Source of the DNA: Callorhinus ursinus
Lineage: Eukaryota; Chordata; Mammalia; Carnivora; Otariidae
Assembly: GCF_003265705.1 (NCBI RefSeq)
Contig: NW_020312827.1
Location: 17,509,407 to 17,573,406, forward strand
Length of the DNA: 64,000 bases
Reading direction: 5' to 3'
Each line of letters starts with the position of its first letter. Position 1 is the first letter of the stretch. The notes beneath the pieces were generated by a model. It had not been told where the DNA came from, searched no databases, and worked only from the letters and a program-made list of their open reading frames with translations. The position numbers were made by a program, and so were the translations under genes. This document shows, one piece after another, positions 46,920 to 59,497 of the stretch.

Positions 46920-47330
46920 TGATAATGTATTTGTTCTTGATAGCTAGATAACAACTCAAACTTAATGGTTTAAGCAATAACAATTTATTTATTTTTTATG
47001 ATCCCATTGGATGGCTGGATGTTTCCTCTGTTGGACTCACTTGGGGTCACTAGTGTGGTTGCACTTTGCTGGGAGAGGAGTGGACGAAAGCAGAGGCTGT
47101 CAAGGTCACTTTGATTCCCCTCCTTATGGTTTCTCCTTGTGGCTCACTTGGCCTCTTTCATAGTATGAAATTCTCCAAGCAGTGACCTGCATTCCAAAAG
47201 CATGAAAACAGAAACTACAAGAGCTTATAAAGGTCAGCTTTGGAAGCCACACACCTTTGGCTTCTTCCCAGTGGTCAAAACTAGTCAAGGGGATAGGCCA
47301 AATTTAAAGGGGAGAGATGACGATGATACC
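46920..47330. repeat. Ancient repeat, family B, copy 2
   Basis: 'aatggtttaagcaataac', 'ggatggctggatgtttcctc', 'ctagtgtggttgcactttgc', 'cttggcctctttcatagtat' follow the same plan as 9715-10200. Confidence 0.5.
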
Positions 47331-48776
47331 ATTTTCGATTATGAGAATAGTAAAGTCTTACTGTGAAAGGCATGTGAGATGTGAACTATTGGCATGGCCA
47401 TTCTTGATAACAATCTACCCCTCTTGGTAGTAGAGTTAGCTAAAAATCTTAAATGCAATTGGAATGAATTTAGGCAGTGTGTTCATTGTCCAGTTTTCCA
47501 TCAGATTCTCTTGGCTTATACCAGGACTCTTCCAACTATCTGTCCTCAAAAGTTTTAGTTTTCTACCCTGAGTTTAGAGAATCCTGATTTACTTATTAGA
47601 ATTCAGGAAGATGGAAATGGTGTAACAGAGTGTTCATGAACATTTATCTGTTTTTATCAAGTAGAACTTAATTAAATAGTATTTAAAATTTTTGACATAA
47701 AAAACAATGAAGCAAGAAATCATTTCCCCAAAGTGAAATTTGTCACGTTAACATCACCTTTCAAAATATAGGTCTCCATAAATATTTATAATAAGGGTGA
47801 GTAGATTTGAAAACAGAGACTAGCTGGTTGGAGAAAAATATTAAATACAGCATCAGGGGATGGATGAGGGAAGGTCAGGAGCCAGAAAAGCTTTCAATGA
47901 CTGTAAAAGTTTTATCTGGCAGCTAGAAGGAGCAAGTGAGAGAATAAGAGTGATCTCATAATTAAAGTTTCATGGATGGGCCACAGAGCCCACAAAAAAG
48001 TTTGCCTAGATAAACTCATGGTCTTGAAACATGAGTTTGACTCACTTCTGTGTCTTTCTATTGGCTATGATATCATTCTATTTTGTCTGTTTGTAGGACA
48101 AGTTAAATTAAGCTTGAAATTCTATGAGAAAAATCTGGCTCAGAAGCATTTTGTAAATATTATGACAATTAAGTCTGTAGCAAAATCACTGCAGCCGTGT
48201 TTGAAAAAAAAATGCATTATTTAAATTCTAGAAAGAGTAGGTGACTGACTCAGCGAAGATAATGACTTTAAATTTAGTATACAAGCTTTGCCATGTAAAT
48301 TTGGAGCAATCAGATTATTAATGTGCCGAGATTTCTATCAAATAAGCTTTTTGACAATACCATGACCTTGATTTTATAAAATTCTGGAGGGGCATAAGTT
48401 TGTACTTTCCAGGAGCTAATTTCCAAGACTCATATGGCATAGTATCCTATGGTTTTAATGCAGTCTATTTATTGGTTTCCAACAAAGATGTTGTGTACAC
48501 ATTTTGTAACAGAAAGGCTTTAAATATAATCTCCATTGTAAATATCAATTTATAAGAAGGCAGTTATGCATTGAGATTTTGTATTTTGACAATATTAATC
48601 TCCTGGTTTCATTTTATTAAAAATGTGAAAGAAATTCAACCCTTAGGGATCCAGCATTTTACAATTTTGAAATCAAATCATCAGATGCTTCTACTAATAT
48701 GACCACATAGAACCATGGCCTAAAACAGTGATGGGGAGCTTCATTCAAATCATAAAAATGAAAGTTTGAAATAAAC
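47331..48776. other. Repeat-free sequence, possible conserved non-coding element
   Basis: No gene. From about 48090 to 48660 no repeat is recognised, AT-rich TF-type words are dense, and 'gtgactgactcagcg' (48241-48255) includes TGACTCAGC, an AP-1/MAF-like site. An 82-codon frame at 47976-48224 overlaps it without domain similarity. Confidence 0.4.
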
Positions 48777-48789
48777 TTAAGACCATTTT

Positions 48790-48974
48790 ATTTAAAGATT
48801 TTATTTATTTATTTGACAGAGACAGCGAGAGAGGGAACACAGCAGGGGGAGTGGGAGAGGGAGAAGCAGGCTTGCCACTGAGCAGGGAGCCCGATGCAGG
48901 GTTTGATCCCGGGACCCCAAGATCATGACCTGAGCCGAAGGCAGACGCTTAACGATTGAGCCACTCAGGCGCCC
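48790..48974 (-). mobile_element. SINEC
   Basis: Tail, 'gacagagacagcgagagagg', 'gatcatgacctgagccg', head 'gagccactcaggcgccc'. A perfect 13-bp TSD TTAAGACCATTTT is at 48777-48789 and 48975-48987. Confidence 0.96.
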
Positions 48975-48987
48975 TTAAGACCATTTT

Positions 48988-49818
48988 TAATGTGAGAACT
49001 CTGCAATGTTTCTGATTCTTAGTTTATACTCTTTTTCAATTATATCCTTGATGTTAAATGTAGTACTTTCATGCTGACTATTTACATCTCGCGTAAAGTC
49101 CAAACACACTAGCATGAAAACATAGGCAGTCTTAAATTTTAATCGTTCTAATTTTTTTTTGCTACCCCAGGTATAGCTTCCACGACATGTGATTAGAGCA
49201 GCTTAAGGTTTGATGCTCTGAGTTGCTGTCTTCAAATGCTTATAAATTTTATCTTTAATTTGTGTTTTGTAGGTGGAGTCCAGTGGATAACGGAGCATGT
49301 GACAGGGGCATGGTTAGTGGGCTTACACATGGTCCATCCCCTCCTCCACCTCCAGAACATGTTCTGTCTTCCTTCCCCACACCTGCCTGGTGATCTCTGT
49401 CACCCTCAGATGACTGGGATGCAATAGTGGAGGCAGACTTGAATTTCATTGCCTTTGACTTTGGCTCAAGGAGTGTCTTGCGTGTGGTTATGAGGAGAGT
49501 AGAGAATGGTAGTGGTCCAACACACTCCTGGTGGCACTCTGGGAAAAGCAAGGCTGTAGCTGTCCCATTTGGGTAGGCAGCACCATGGGACATGAACCTT
49601 ATGAGGCTGTGGCAGATGACTTGGTGGGAATCCTACCCCCCATCCAGGTACCCAGCACATGCAGTGCATTCTAGCTTAGAAGTTGTGATTCCCTGGAAGG
49701 ATGGGACCACAGACCTTGTAAGGATGGGAAATTCAGTTTTCCCCATTCCCACATAAACACATTCCTTTGGCACAGGGGGTGCATTTTCATTTTGCACTGG
49801 TGTCTACAAATTACATAG
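48988..49818. other. Intergenic sequence, GC-richer in 49250-49760
   Basis: A minus frame of 112 codons (49255-49593) and a plus frame of 63 codons (49236-49427) occur, neither with a recognisable domain. It could be an unidentified old repeat. Confidence 0.4.
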
Positions 49819-49833
49819 CTGGCCCCCACTATT

Positions 49834-50032
49834 TTTTTTTAAGATTTTATTTATTTGAGAGAGATACAGAGAGAACATGGGCACGCAGAGGGGCAGAGGG
49901 AGAGGGAGAGGGACAAGCAGACTCCTCACAGAGCAAGGAGCTGAGCAAGGATGCGGGGGTGCATACCAGGACTCTAAGATCATGACCTGAGCCAAAGTCA
50001 GATGCCTAATGGAATGAACCACCCAGGTACCC
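49834..50032 (-). mobile_element. SINEC, diverged
   Basis: A perfect 15-bp TSD CTGGCCCCCACTATT is at 49819-49833 and 50033-50047. The body is more mutated than its neighbours ('gaaccacccaggtacccc'). Confidence 0.95.
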
Positions 50033-50162
50033 CTGGCCCCCACTATTCTTATCCTCTGCCTACCTCCAGCTACACTGAATCTCAAATATGCTATCTTTGC
50101 ACATTAGCAGTATTCTTTTACCTATAACAGTTTTACCACATTTGAATACCTGGAAAATTTCT

Positions 50163-50359
50163 TTTTTTTTTTTAAGATTTTATTTATTTATTTGACAGAG
50201 AGGTAGCGAGAGCAGGAACAGAGGCAGGGGGAGTGGGAGAGGGAGAAACAGGCCTCCCACCGAGCAGGGAGCCCGATGTGGGACTCAATCCCAGGACCCT
50301 GGGATCATGACCTGAGCCAAAGGCAGATGCTTAACGATTGAGCCACCCAGGGGCCCAAA
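50163..50359 (-). mobile_element. SINEC
   Basis: T13 tail, 'gacagagaggtagcgagag', head 'gagccacccaggggccc'. A perfect 13-bp TSD CTGGAAAATTTCT is at 50150-50162 and 50360-50372. Confidence 0.96.
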
Positions 50360-50509
50360 CTGGAAAATTTCTATGTATTCTTAACATAGTATAATTATAA
50401 ATTTCTCCCTGATAAATCACATCCCCCACTTATATTTCTCCAAATAGATTTAGACATTCCTTCCATGTTGCTTCAAGATGATTGGATTGGATACCACTCT
50501 CTGGCATTT

Positions 50510-50640
50510 AGGGTATCGATTCAAGTGTCTACTCTCCCCTTTATTTGAAGGGCAGGACCTGTTTTCCTGTAGTCCCAGAGTCTAGCACATGCAACCAGAT
50601 AATAAATATTTGTTGAAAACCAACATTTATCCTGAATTAT
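50510..50640 (+). repeat. L2 3' end
   Basis: 'tatttgaagggcaggacctg', 'cagagtctagcacatgcaac' and 'ataataaatatttgttgaaa' are the typical 3' terminus of L2. Confidence 0.75.
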
Positions 50641-50900
50641 AATATTATATATTATGTATAGTATTTTAGTAATACACTGAATAAGTTTTCCATAATATAT
50701 GGCTCACAGTAAAAATTTTGAACAGCTATCAAGTCTACTTAACTTGAAATACCATTTTTAGAAAGTAATACTTTTCCATTCTCATTTAAGGAACGTTTCA
50801 TAAACACACAAACACGCATCTATATACACAAATAAAAACATTGGGAATGTCAAATACTTGACATTGTTAAGGGCAAGTAGAGGAAATGAGCCAATTCCTG
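50641..50900. other. AT-rich unique sequence
   Basis: Nothing recognisable. Confidence 0.4.
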
Positions 50901-50916
50901 TATTGTTTTTATTTTT

Positions 50917-51115
50917 TTATTTATTTTTTAAAAGATTTTATTTATTTGACAGAGAGAGACACAGTGAGAGAGGGACAACAAGCAGGGGGAGTGGGAGAGG
51001 GAGAAGCAGGCTTCCCGCGGAGCAGGGAGCCTGACACGGGGCTCGATCCCAGGACCCTGGGATCATGACCTGAGCCAAAGACAGACGCTTAAGGACTGAG
51101 CCACCCAGGCGCCCC
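50917..51115 (-). mobile_element. SINEC
   Basis: TSD TATTGTTTTTATTTTT (50901-50916) and TATTCTTTTTATTTTT (51116-51131), one mismatch over 16. Complete body and head 'gagccacccaggcgcccc'. Confidence 0.95.
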
Positions 51116-51131
51116 TATTCTTTTTATTTTT

Positions 51132-51755
51132 AAATTTAAATATTTGTTAGCTTAATCAATAACTAACCCTGAATAATGTATGTAAATTTAGAAAAGTATT
51201 GTGTAAGTCATAATACTAAGAATAGACTTGAGAAATAAGTTGTGAATTCGTTTGCTGTTTTTAGGATTGTCTTTATTCCAAATGAGCTACTCTGTCTCTA
51301 ATGGTTACATACAAACATCGGCTCCATTTTAAATTTATGACTAATGCATGACTTGAATTCAAGCTTTTTAGACATGAGATTTTCAAACTTTGTTATTTGA
51401 GGAATGCAAATACAATTCTTGCTATGTGTTTATACCAACTGTATGATTAGATATTAACATATATTACATATTATAATATACATAAATTATCTTATTTAAT
51501 GCTTTTAAGAGAAACACGCACACTACCCAAAGTGGAAAACCTGTATTGCTTCCCAGAAATCTAAAGTAAGAGTGAGGATAATTTCAATGTAATCATTATA
51601 ACATGATATATTTAAAAATAAATAATGAAATGTAAATAAGAATTTTTTTTCCAAAAAAAAAAAAAATACCTGAAAACAAATTCCTGAATGAGAGGAACTT
51701 TTTGTAATCAGTTGGTACTAGAGGTAATCAGTTCAATATTGTTTAGTTTAAAAAA
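51132..51755. other. AT-rich unique-looking sequence
   Basis: No gene or repeat is recognised. A13 near 51653-51665. Confidence 0.4.
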
Positions 51756-51766
51756 AGATGTGGTTT

Positions 51767-52195
51767 GTTGCTGGAGTGGTGGAGGGTGGGAGGGATGGGG
51801 TGCCTGGGTGATAGATACTGGGGAGGGTATGTGCTATGGTGAGCGCTGTGAATTGTGTAAGACTGATGAATCACAGACCTGTACCTCTGAAACAAATAAT
51901 ACATTATATGTTAAAAAAAAAAAGAAGAAGAAGAAGAAGATAGCAGGAAGGGAAGTATGAAGGGGGGGAAATTGGAGGGGGAGATGAACCATGAGAGACT
52001 ACAGACTCTGAGAAACAAACTGAGGGTTCTAGGGGTGAGGTGGGGGGATGGGTTAGCCTGGTGATGGGTATTAAAGAGGGCACGTACTGCATGGAGCACT
52101 GGGTGTTATACGCAAACAATGAATCAAGGAACACTACATCAAAAACTAATGATGTAATGTATGGTGATTAACATAATAATAAGAAATTTTTAAAC
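51767..52195 (+). mobile_element. 5'-truncated L1 3' end (two modules)
   Basis: Starts in 3'UTR unit 1. It then has a clear A11 plus (GAA)n linker after 'cattatatgtt' and continues through unit 2 to 'taacataataataagaaatt'. A perfect 11-bp TSD AGATGTGGTTT is at 51756-51766 and 52196-52206. No ORF2 sequence is left. Confidence 0.94.
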
Positions 52196-52219
52196 AGATG
52201 TGGTTTTACATCAGTTAAT

Positions 52220-52705
52220 CCACCAATATTCTTGGAGCTCTTGCTGTGTTCCAGGCCCTATTCTAATCATCAATAAGATGATTTTGCTTTTCACTTTTGA
52301 GGCTCATCAACATGCAAAATTCCAAATAATTTGTGTATGTGGATTGTATGGCAGAGACTAGGCTCTGAGTTCTCCACTTTGCCTGCCTTTCCCAAGCACA
52401 CAGCCAGGTTAATTCAGCAATTTCCCATGTAGTGGGGCTGGGCCCATCTCCTGGAATTCCAGTTAATGGAATGTGGTCAAAATGATACAGACTGACTTCA
52501 GGCCTGCTCTACTTTTTAGAAACATCTTCAATGTCCCTCCAGACCTCTCTCCAAAAAATTTAGAGCTCATCTATTCCAGAAACAGTAGCTGACACTGGAG
52601 GAGAGCTGCCCCAATGGTGGCACAAGAAATAAATCTCTGTTGTGATAAGCCAATGAGATTTTAAGGTTTATTTATTACTGCAGCCTGTCCTGGGCTATTC
52701 TAATG
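52220..52705 (+). repeat. MIR/L2-like fragment and ancient LTR-like repeat
   Basis: 52220-52280 has 'gctcttgctgtgttccaggc'. 52420-52705 has 'ccagttaatggaatgtggtc', then AATAAA, 'tctctgttgtgataagccaa' and 'gcctgtcctgggctattcta', the layout of an old MaLR-like LTR. Confidence 0.5.
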
Positions 52706-52799
52706 TAGGCAGAAAGGCGAGTAATATTTCACAGCCTTCTCTGATAAGGATAGATTCTGGCAATTAATTCACATTCAAAATTGCATAAGTAAATGCTGC

Positions 52800-52985
52800 T
52801 AAAAACCTTGCTTTTAGCAAAGGGGATATAGTCAATATATTGTAATAGCATTGTATGATAACAGATGGTAGCTACACTTGTGAGCGCCTATAGAGTTGTC
52901 AAATCACCATGTTGTACACTTAAAACTAATGTAACATTATGTGTCAACTATACTTCAATTTAAAAAAAAAAGAAGAAGAAAAAAG
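52800..52985 (+). mobile_element. Older L1 3' end with A/GAA tail
   Basis: 'caccatgttgtacacttaaa', 'actaatgtaacattatgtg' and 'tcaactatacttcaattt' followed by A10 and a GAA tail is the 3' terminus of an earlier L1 lineage, different from the young copies. Confidence 0.75.
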
Positions 52986-55834
52986 AAGCATGTGAAATGA
53001 TTTCTAGAATATATTTTTCTGGATGCCAAACTGTTTATCAACGCTGCTACATATGGGAAAATATTTACTTGCTGAACACTTCCATAGGTTTTAGAAAATT
53101 CATGTCAAGATCATTAATGATGTTTTAAGTGTGTATTCATAGCATCTTGAAAATATCCTCATGATCAATAATGAATTTTTTCCAGGCAATAGGGGCTTTT
53201 TTTTTACTTTTTTTTGTGTTAATTGAATAAGTGACTGAGATTAGATGACATATTCACAGGGTCCTGGGTTTATTATATCTAAAGTAATGATGGAATAATA
53301 GTGACAACTGTAGGTTGCTAAGCCACACGCTTCTAAATCCACTAGTTTGATTCTCACAGTAATTTTATAAGGTGGATACTATGATTCATCCCATCCCCTA
53401 CAGCCGAGAATTGTAGCTAACTCTCATAATGTGGATAGTAAGTCAAGAACTCAATTCCAGGGCTGCATTCTTGACACACTTGGTCCTTCAGACCTGATAG
53501 GTACCGCTTCTGCTTCTGAGAGAGCAGTAGTCGCTGGGTATTTGTACCAACCCTCACTATTAACATGACTCATTCAACATTTTATGATTTCATGGGTTCA
53601 GTTGTGAGGTATAGCTTCCAATTACTTGTAAATTAACAAGAATTAATCCTTTGGTAAACAAAAATCACCCCATAAGAACTTTGGATTATTCTTCATTTAT
53701 CATAGATGGCAGTTTTTCAACCCATTATAATTATGTGATCTATCCAAAGTGATCTCAGAGAGACTGGCATCTGGAGCTGGCTAGCTCTGCTGTTTAAAGC
53801 CAAGTTCTTAGGAGGTCTACAGTAAGTGATCAATCTCTTTAGTTACTCAGAGGCCAAGAATGCACTCTTAAACCCAGAGAAATTTCATATTTCATAAATA
53901 TGTGCCACTGACAATAGGAGTGGTCAAGGCAAATCCTGGGGAGCTTAAGTGTAGAGGTAAAATTTAAGAGTGAAATATTTCATGTCTCTCCCACCATGAA
54001 AAACTGATGTAATTTTATGTAATTTTCTATCATTGAGTTTTTACATTTAAATAAATTAATAATAGAATTAATTTTTGTCTCTGTAAAAATCAAATGTATA
54101 AAAGTAAAAAAAGTGAATAATAAAAGATCCCCGCAGTTACAATCCCGACACAAAACGTAGGGAGTAACCATTGCTAACATTGCTCATATGCAACAAATAT
54201 AGTACCTTAATGCTATTATTTCATAGTATTATCTATATTGTTTTTAATTTAATTTTTTCTAGTAAAAATTTATCATGAGCACCTACGAAGGCAGTATGTA
54301 TAAATTTGCTTTATCTTTTTAAAAGACTGCTTGGAATTCCATTGTATCAATACACGTTGATTTATTAACCCTACTCCCTATTGATCAACTTTTGTCTCCA
54401 GGTTTTTACTATCACCAAAAAAATGCTTCAGTGAACACATTTTTATGTACATCTTGGGGATTTCATACCAGAGTATCTGAACACTTTCAAGTGGAACTTC
54501 TTGGCAAAAGAGAATGTATCTTTTTCATTTTGACAGATACTGCCAAAACAGACCATAATTTTATATTCAGCCAAATTAATTTTACTGGTGTCTCGTGCCA
54601 GTGATTCTGCTTTCGGTGTACTAATGTAGACCACCAGCTGTGGATGGAAGAATTTGCTGATTCGCCTGATAGAAATTTACATTCAAGGCTGACTATTGAT
54701 GGCTGGCATCAAATGCCCAGATGCATTATCAGGATTTAAAAGAAGGAATTTAAAGACCTCAAGAGCCATGAATGTTAGGCTTATCTATCCTACATATGCT
54801 ATCCACCGACCTCTGAATTCCAATACTCACAGCATTTTCTCTTCTCCCCCATTGCTGGAAGTAATTGTCAAAGAAGCTTCTGCCACACTGGAACTGACAG
54901 TTTTGACAATTCTTTCTCAGCCAGGAATCGTAGTGGAGAAGTTGGCAGCTCAGTGGCAATCTCAGTAGGTTTAGAAGAATCAAAAGTGTCCTGGTCCAGC
55001 CGGGACAATTAAATGGTATTTGCAAGCGGGTGATCATATACTATCAGCAGAGGAATGACTAAGTAGTTCAGACATGCAGAGATTTTTGATACTTCCATCT
55101 GGACTACCCTTTTATTTGGGGGAAAATATGCTATGTACGGCTAAATATTTTTTTTTTTCCTTTTCTTATTTTCAAAAGCAAGACTTGGAAATAGGTCCTC
55201 TGATTCAAACTGACTCATTGGTCATTGGATCCTATAGATTCTAAACATGAATTGATTTATCGTCCTAAAATCTTTGAGTAAAATTGTTGTGAAAGCAAGG
55301 GCCTAGAATCTTATAAGAACATCATATGAAGCTTTCTTGTAGCTTCTTTTGGTCTGACCTATAACTTTTTATCTTCGTGTCTGTTCTTTGAAGGAAGAGA
55401 AAACAAAAACAAAAAAAACAAACAAACACTACTAATGCCCAGGACAATGTAATTCCTGTGTCCAGAATGCAAATGTAATCTGACTGAGGTAAGGTTCAGT
55501 TTATACATCAAGTTCTGGTTATAAATGGGCTTTTGGTTCAAGTTTATCTGACATAGGTTATTTCTGCAGTTTTCAAATATTATAAATCCTGACATTGGTT
55601 CTTACGAACAAAGGGTCAAATATAAAACTTGAAAGCCTGTTAACCTCCACCTTATCCCAATTAGGTCAAAGATATTCCTGAAAGAACTGAAGGTATTAGC
55701 ACTACATAAGACTTGTTTCCCAAACTTGCTTTAACAAAACACTGTTGGAGTCTCGAGAATGATGCAAGATTACTGTAAGGTGACAAGGTATTGACTCCAA
55801 TTATAGATGTTTCTGAAATATTCAGTTTTATATT
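52986..55834. other. Mostly unique intergenic sequence
   Basis: No gene. A probable minus-strand MIR lies at about 53290-53480. Overlapping opposed frames around 54392-54634 and 54696-55037 (63-92 codons) lack domains. T-rich run near 55148-55160. Confidence 0.5.
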
Positions 55835-56180
55835 CTTAATCTCAGGAAACAAACTGAGTGTTACTGGAGTGGTTGGGGGTGGGAGGGATGGGGTGGTTGG
55901 GTGATAGACATTGGGGAGGGTAACAGGAGAGGAAGAAAAGGGGAGTATGTCAGAGGGGGAGACGAACCATGAGAGATGATGGCCTCTGAAAAATAAACTG
56001 AGGGTTCTAGAGGGGAGGGGGGTAGGGGGATGGGTTAGCCTGGTGATGGGTATTGGGGAGGGCACGTTCTGCATGGAGCACTGGGTGTTATGAACAAACA
56101 ATGAATCATGGAACACTGCATCAAAAACTAATGATGTAATATATGGCGATTAACATAACAATAAAAAAATTAAAAAAAAA
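55835..56180 (+). mobile_element. 5'-truncated L1 3' end with 101-bp internal deletion
   Basis: Begins 'attcttaatctcaggaaac' like 3521 onward and ends 'taacataacaataaaaaa'. Relative to the copy at 1-3969, bases equivalent to 3610-3710 are missing: 'cattggggagggt' joins 'aacaggagagg' with a 2-base TA overlap. The target duplication is degenerate ('gaaatattcagttttat' left, 'gaatatcagtatat' right). A 151-codon antisense frame here is not a gene. Confidence 0.92.
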
Positions 56181-56208
56181 AGAATATCAGTATATCACCA
56201 TGAATTTG

Positions 56209-56402
56209 TTTTTTTTTTTTAAGATTTTATTTATTTGAGAGAGAGAGAATGACAGATAGAAAGCACGAGAGGGTAGAGGGTCAGAGGGAGAAGCAGACTC
56301 CCCGCTGAGCAGGGACCCCGATGTGGGACTCGATCCCGGGACTCCAGGATCATGACCTGAGCCGAAGGCAGTCGCTCAACCAACTGAGCCACCCAGGCGC
56401 CC
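56209..56402 (-). mobile_element. SINEC, 'ctggagtc' subfamily
   Basis: Flanked by a perfect 20-bp TSD AGTATATCACCATGAATTTG (56189-56208 and 56403-56422), the longest in the window. It landed just 3' of the L1 tail. Very little divergence from its subfamily mates suggests a recent insertion. Confidence 0.97.
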
Positions 56403-56439
56403 AGTATATCACCATGAATTTGGAATGCAATTGTTTGTG

Positions 56440-57800
56440 GCATGATTTTTAATTTTTTTGATTCTATTGTTTTCAGACTTTCAGATGCAAGTTTCTTTTA
56501 CAGTTGAGGCAAATACTCATTCTTGACCTGGTTGTTAAGCCAACCTGTATTGGTACAATAAATCTCACTTGGCCTGGCTATATAAATCTTTTTCTATATG
56601 TTCCTAGATTTCGTTTGCTAGTGTTTGTTGAGGATTTCTATGTCTATAAGAGATATTTATTATAAGAGCTATTGGTCTATAGTTTCCTTTCCTTTGGCTA
56701 TTTTGTCTGATTTTGTTATCAGAGTAACATTGGCCTCATAAAAATGAGTAGGGCACTTGTTCTTTTCTCCTCTTGTGAAAGGTTGGTATTAATTATTCTT
56801 TGAATGTTTAGTGGAATTAATCAGTGGAGCCATCTGGTCAGGGTTCTTCTATGTGAGATGTTTTTAAGTATTAATTTGATCTTTTTTAGTTGCTATAGGT
56901 CTATTAAGATTTTCTACTTCTTCTTGCTAGAGTCAGGATTGGTAATTTGTATCTTTCCAAGTCCTTCTCCATTTCTTCTATGTTATTTAATTTGTTGCCA
57001 TACAGGTGTTCATAGTACTCCCTTAAAATCCTCTTTATTTCTGTGATGTTGGTGATGTCCCCTCTTTTGCACTATATTTTAGTAAGTTAAGTCTTCCTCC
57101 TTTTTTTCTTTTTTCTTCAGACTAGCTGGAGATTGTCAGTTTCATAGATCATTCCAAAGACTCGACTTTTTGTTCTAGTTTTATTATTTCCTTCTTTCTG
57201 TTTGCTCTGTCCTCAGCTACCTTGTCTTTTTTCTTTTCAATAGTTAGCTTACTGATTTCCGATTTTCTTTTTAATTTAGGTGCTAGCAGCTATAAATTTC
57301 TATCTAAACACTGTTTTAGCTGCATCTTATAAGTTCTGAGGTTTTATCTTTATTCTTGTTTATCTAAAAATATTTTCTTATTTCTCTTTTAATTTACCTT
57401 TTAACCCATTGGTTATTTAGCTGTGTGTTGTTTCATTTCCACTTTTTTTGTGAAATATACAAATATCCCTCTGTTACTGATTTGTATTTTAATTCTATAT
57501 GACTGAAAATATATTTTGTATGATTCCAGTACTTTTAAATTCATTGAGACTTGTTTTATGGCCTAGAATGTGGTTTATCCTAGAAAATACTCCATGTGTT
57601 CTTAGGAAGAATGTGTATTCTGCTGTTGTTGGTTGGAGGACCTATAGGTATCTGTTATGTTTAATATCGTATCAAATCTTCATTTCATTCATGACCTTCC
57701 ACATAGTTCTGCCCATCCTTGAAAGTGGAGGTATTTAAATCTCTAATTATTATATCAAATTTCTGATTTCTACCTTAAATCTGTCAGTTTTGTTTTATGT
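56440..57800 (-). mobile_element. Old LINE-1 fragment
   Basis: Reversed ORF2: 'gagctattggtctatagttt', 'taacattggcctcataaaaa', 'tgaaaggttggtattaatta', 'agaatgtgtattctgctgtt', 'ccttgaaagtggaggtattt'. Frames of about 80 codons are remnants or chance. Confidence 0.82.
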
Positions 57801-58570
57801 ATTCTGGAGCTCTGTTGTTAGAGAAAGAATTTATTATTACCTCTCTAAAACACACTTTCTGCAGATATCCACACTAATATCTTCTTTATTTCTTTCAGAC
57901 TTCTACTCAGATATCACCTTACTGGAAGAGTTTTTCATGATTAGCCTTCTGCTAGGTGAAGGAGCTGTGACCCTAGCCACTAAGCACTGCTTTATCATTT
58001 ATCAAATTTTATCTATAATACCCAAATCTTCCTCATAATACATAATATTTTCTTATTGTTTGCCCACCATCCCACCCAAAAATATAACCTGAAAATCATC
58101 AAAGATTTTGTTTGGGTCCAGAACCACACTTCATTCCCAGCCTCACTTAGGGTTCTTTGCTATTAAACTAAACTAAACAACATTTCTCAGCCTAAATTCT
58201 ATTACCTGGGATGACCCGTACTCATAATTTGTCAAAAGTTCAACCCACATTGGTAGCAAGCATGTTCTGCTATTTTGTTGTTCTTCTTCATTTGTTTTTT
58301 AGCATAAGTGAAGGAAGGATTTACTTTACGTCACTTAATTCAGAAGAATAATTCCTTTCAGAGTTTCTTTCTTTTTTCTTTTTTCTTTCAGAAATGTAGG
58401 TTATTTTGTTTCCCAAAAGAGAAATTCAGAAATTAAGATGATTATTTCACAGGGGAAATTTTTTCAGTATTATTTCTATACATAAAAAGATATAAGGTGA
58501 GAAATTAGACCTCGATATCACCACACAATTTTAGGTGGTTTAGTGGTTTGGAATATTTGAGATCTATTAA
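57801..58570. other. Unique-looking sequence
   Basis: No gene. An 82-codon plus frame (57790-58038) shows no domain. Confidence 0.4.
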
Positions 58571-58735
58571 AAAGGTTGGGAAGGATGGGGTGGCTGGGTG
58601 ATGGATATTGGGGAGGTTATGTTCTATGGTGAATGCTGTGAATTGTATAAGACTGATGAATCACAGACTTTTACCCCTGAAACAAATAATACATTATATG
58701 TTAATAAACAAAACAAAACAAAACAAAGAAACAAA
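58571..58735 (+). mobile_element. Single-module L1 3' end with CAAAA-rich tail
   Basis: It corresponds to 3'UTR unit 1 only ('gtgatggatattggggaggt', 'gaatgctgtgaattgtataa', 'gaaacaaataatacattata') and then ends in AATAAA and a (CAAAA)n tail. Unit 2 is absent. Confidence 0.88.
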
Positions 58736-59480
58736 AACAAAGTTTGGAAGAAAAAAATCTAAGCAATTCATTGTTAACATTTGATAATAGCTCTTCTAAT
58801 GAGAGAGAGAAGTATTAAAATGTTTAGCAATATTTCCATTACTTTGAACCAATCCCTTATGTTATTGTAAATTATTTTCTCAATTTTTTCCTACTCAGTC
58901 ATTATATCTCATTCTCAGGGCTGTTTTCAGGTTTCTCAATCTCTTGCCTATCCATGGAGCCTTTCACGCAGCCCTAAAAACAAAATATAGCACTATTTTG
59001 TGCTTGACATTACGATGATTTGTCTCTTTATATATGTGTGTACATGGGTGTTTGTGTTTGTAAATGTATGGATATTCATGCATGCCAACATATATTGAAA
59101 TATAAGAGCATCTGATAATAAGCAATTTAATATTTCCATTACCAACAAAAATATGCATTATAGGCATTGTTTTCTTAATTAATGAGTACATTTCTAAATT
59201 CCAGATACAGCAATGGGACCAGTTAAGTGAACTAGGCAAAGATTAGCAGGGAGTAAGTTAAAAGTAGTAATTTAGATCCAAATTATGTAAAGCTCTGTAA
59301 GTCATAATATGGGTTGATTTTTACTCTGAGATGGGAAAATTTTGAGCTGAGGAGTGACAGATCCTTTTAAGAAGATCACTCTGGCTGCCATATTGAAATG
59401 GGTGGAAGGTTCAAAGGTGGAGGCTATTATAATTGTCCAGGCGTGAAATAATGGTGGTGCCCGTAGTGATGGGAGGTTTT
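58736..59480. other. Intergenic sequence, partly ancient repeat
   Basis: Unique-looking to about 59260. Then 'gaagatcactctggctgcca', 'ggaggctattataattgtcc' and 'aggcgtgaaataatggtggt' resemble the repeat family C at 21240-22790. No gene. Confidence 0.45.
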
Positions 59481-59497
59481 TAGAAGCAGATCTGTAG

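Noticed and set aside
55910..55935. Splicing as an explanation for the 101-base deletion in the L1 tail
   Set aside because: 'gtatgt' at the left edge looks like a donor, but the retained sequence 'taacag' is incompatible with removal up to an AG acceptor; a 2-base overlap deletion fits better.
55661..56116. 151-codon minus-strand frame
   Set aside because: Lies mostly antisense to an L1 3'UTR. Near-identical frames appear antisense to the other L1 tails (3615-3905, 39320-39613, 51904-52134), so it is a property of the repeat.
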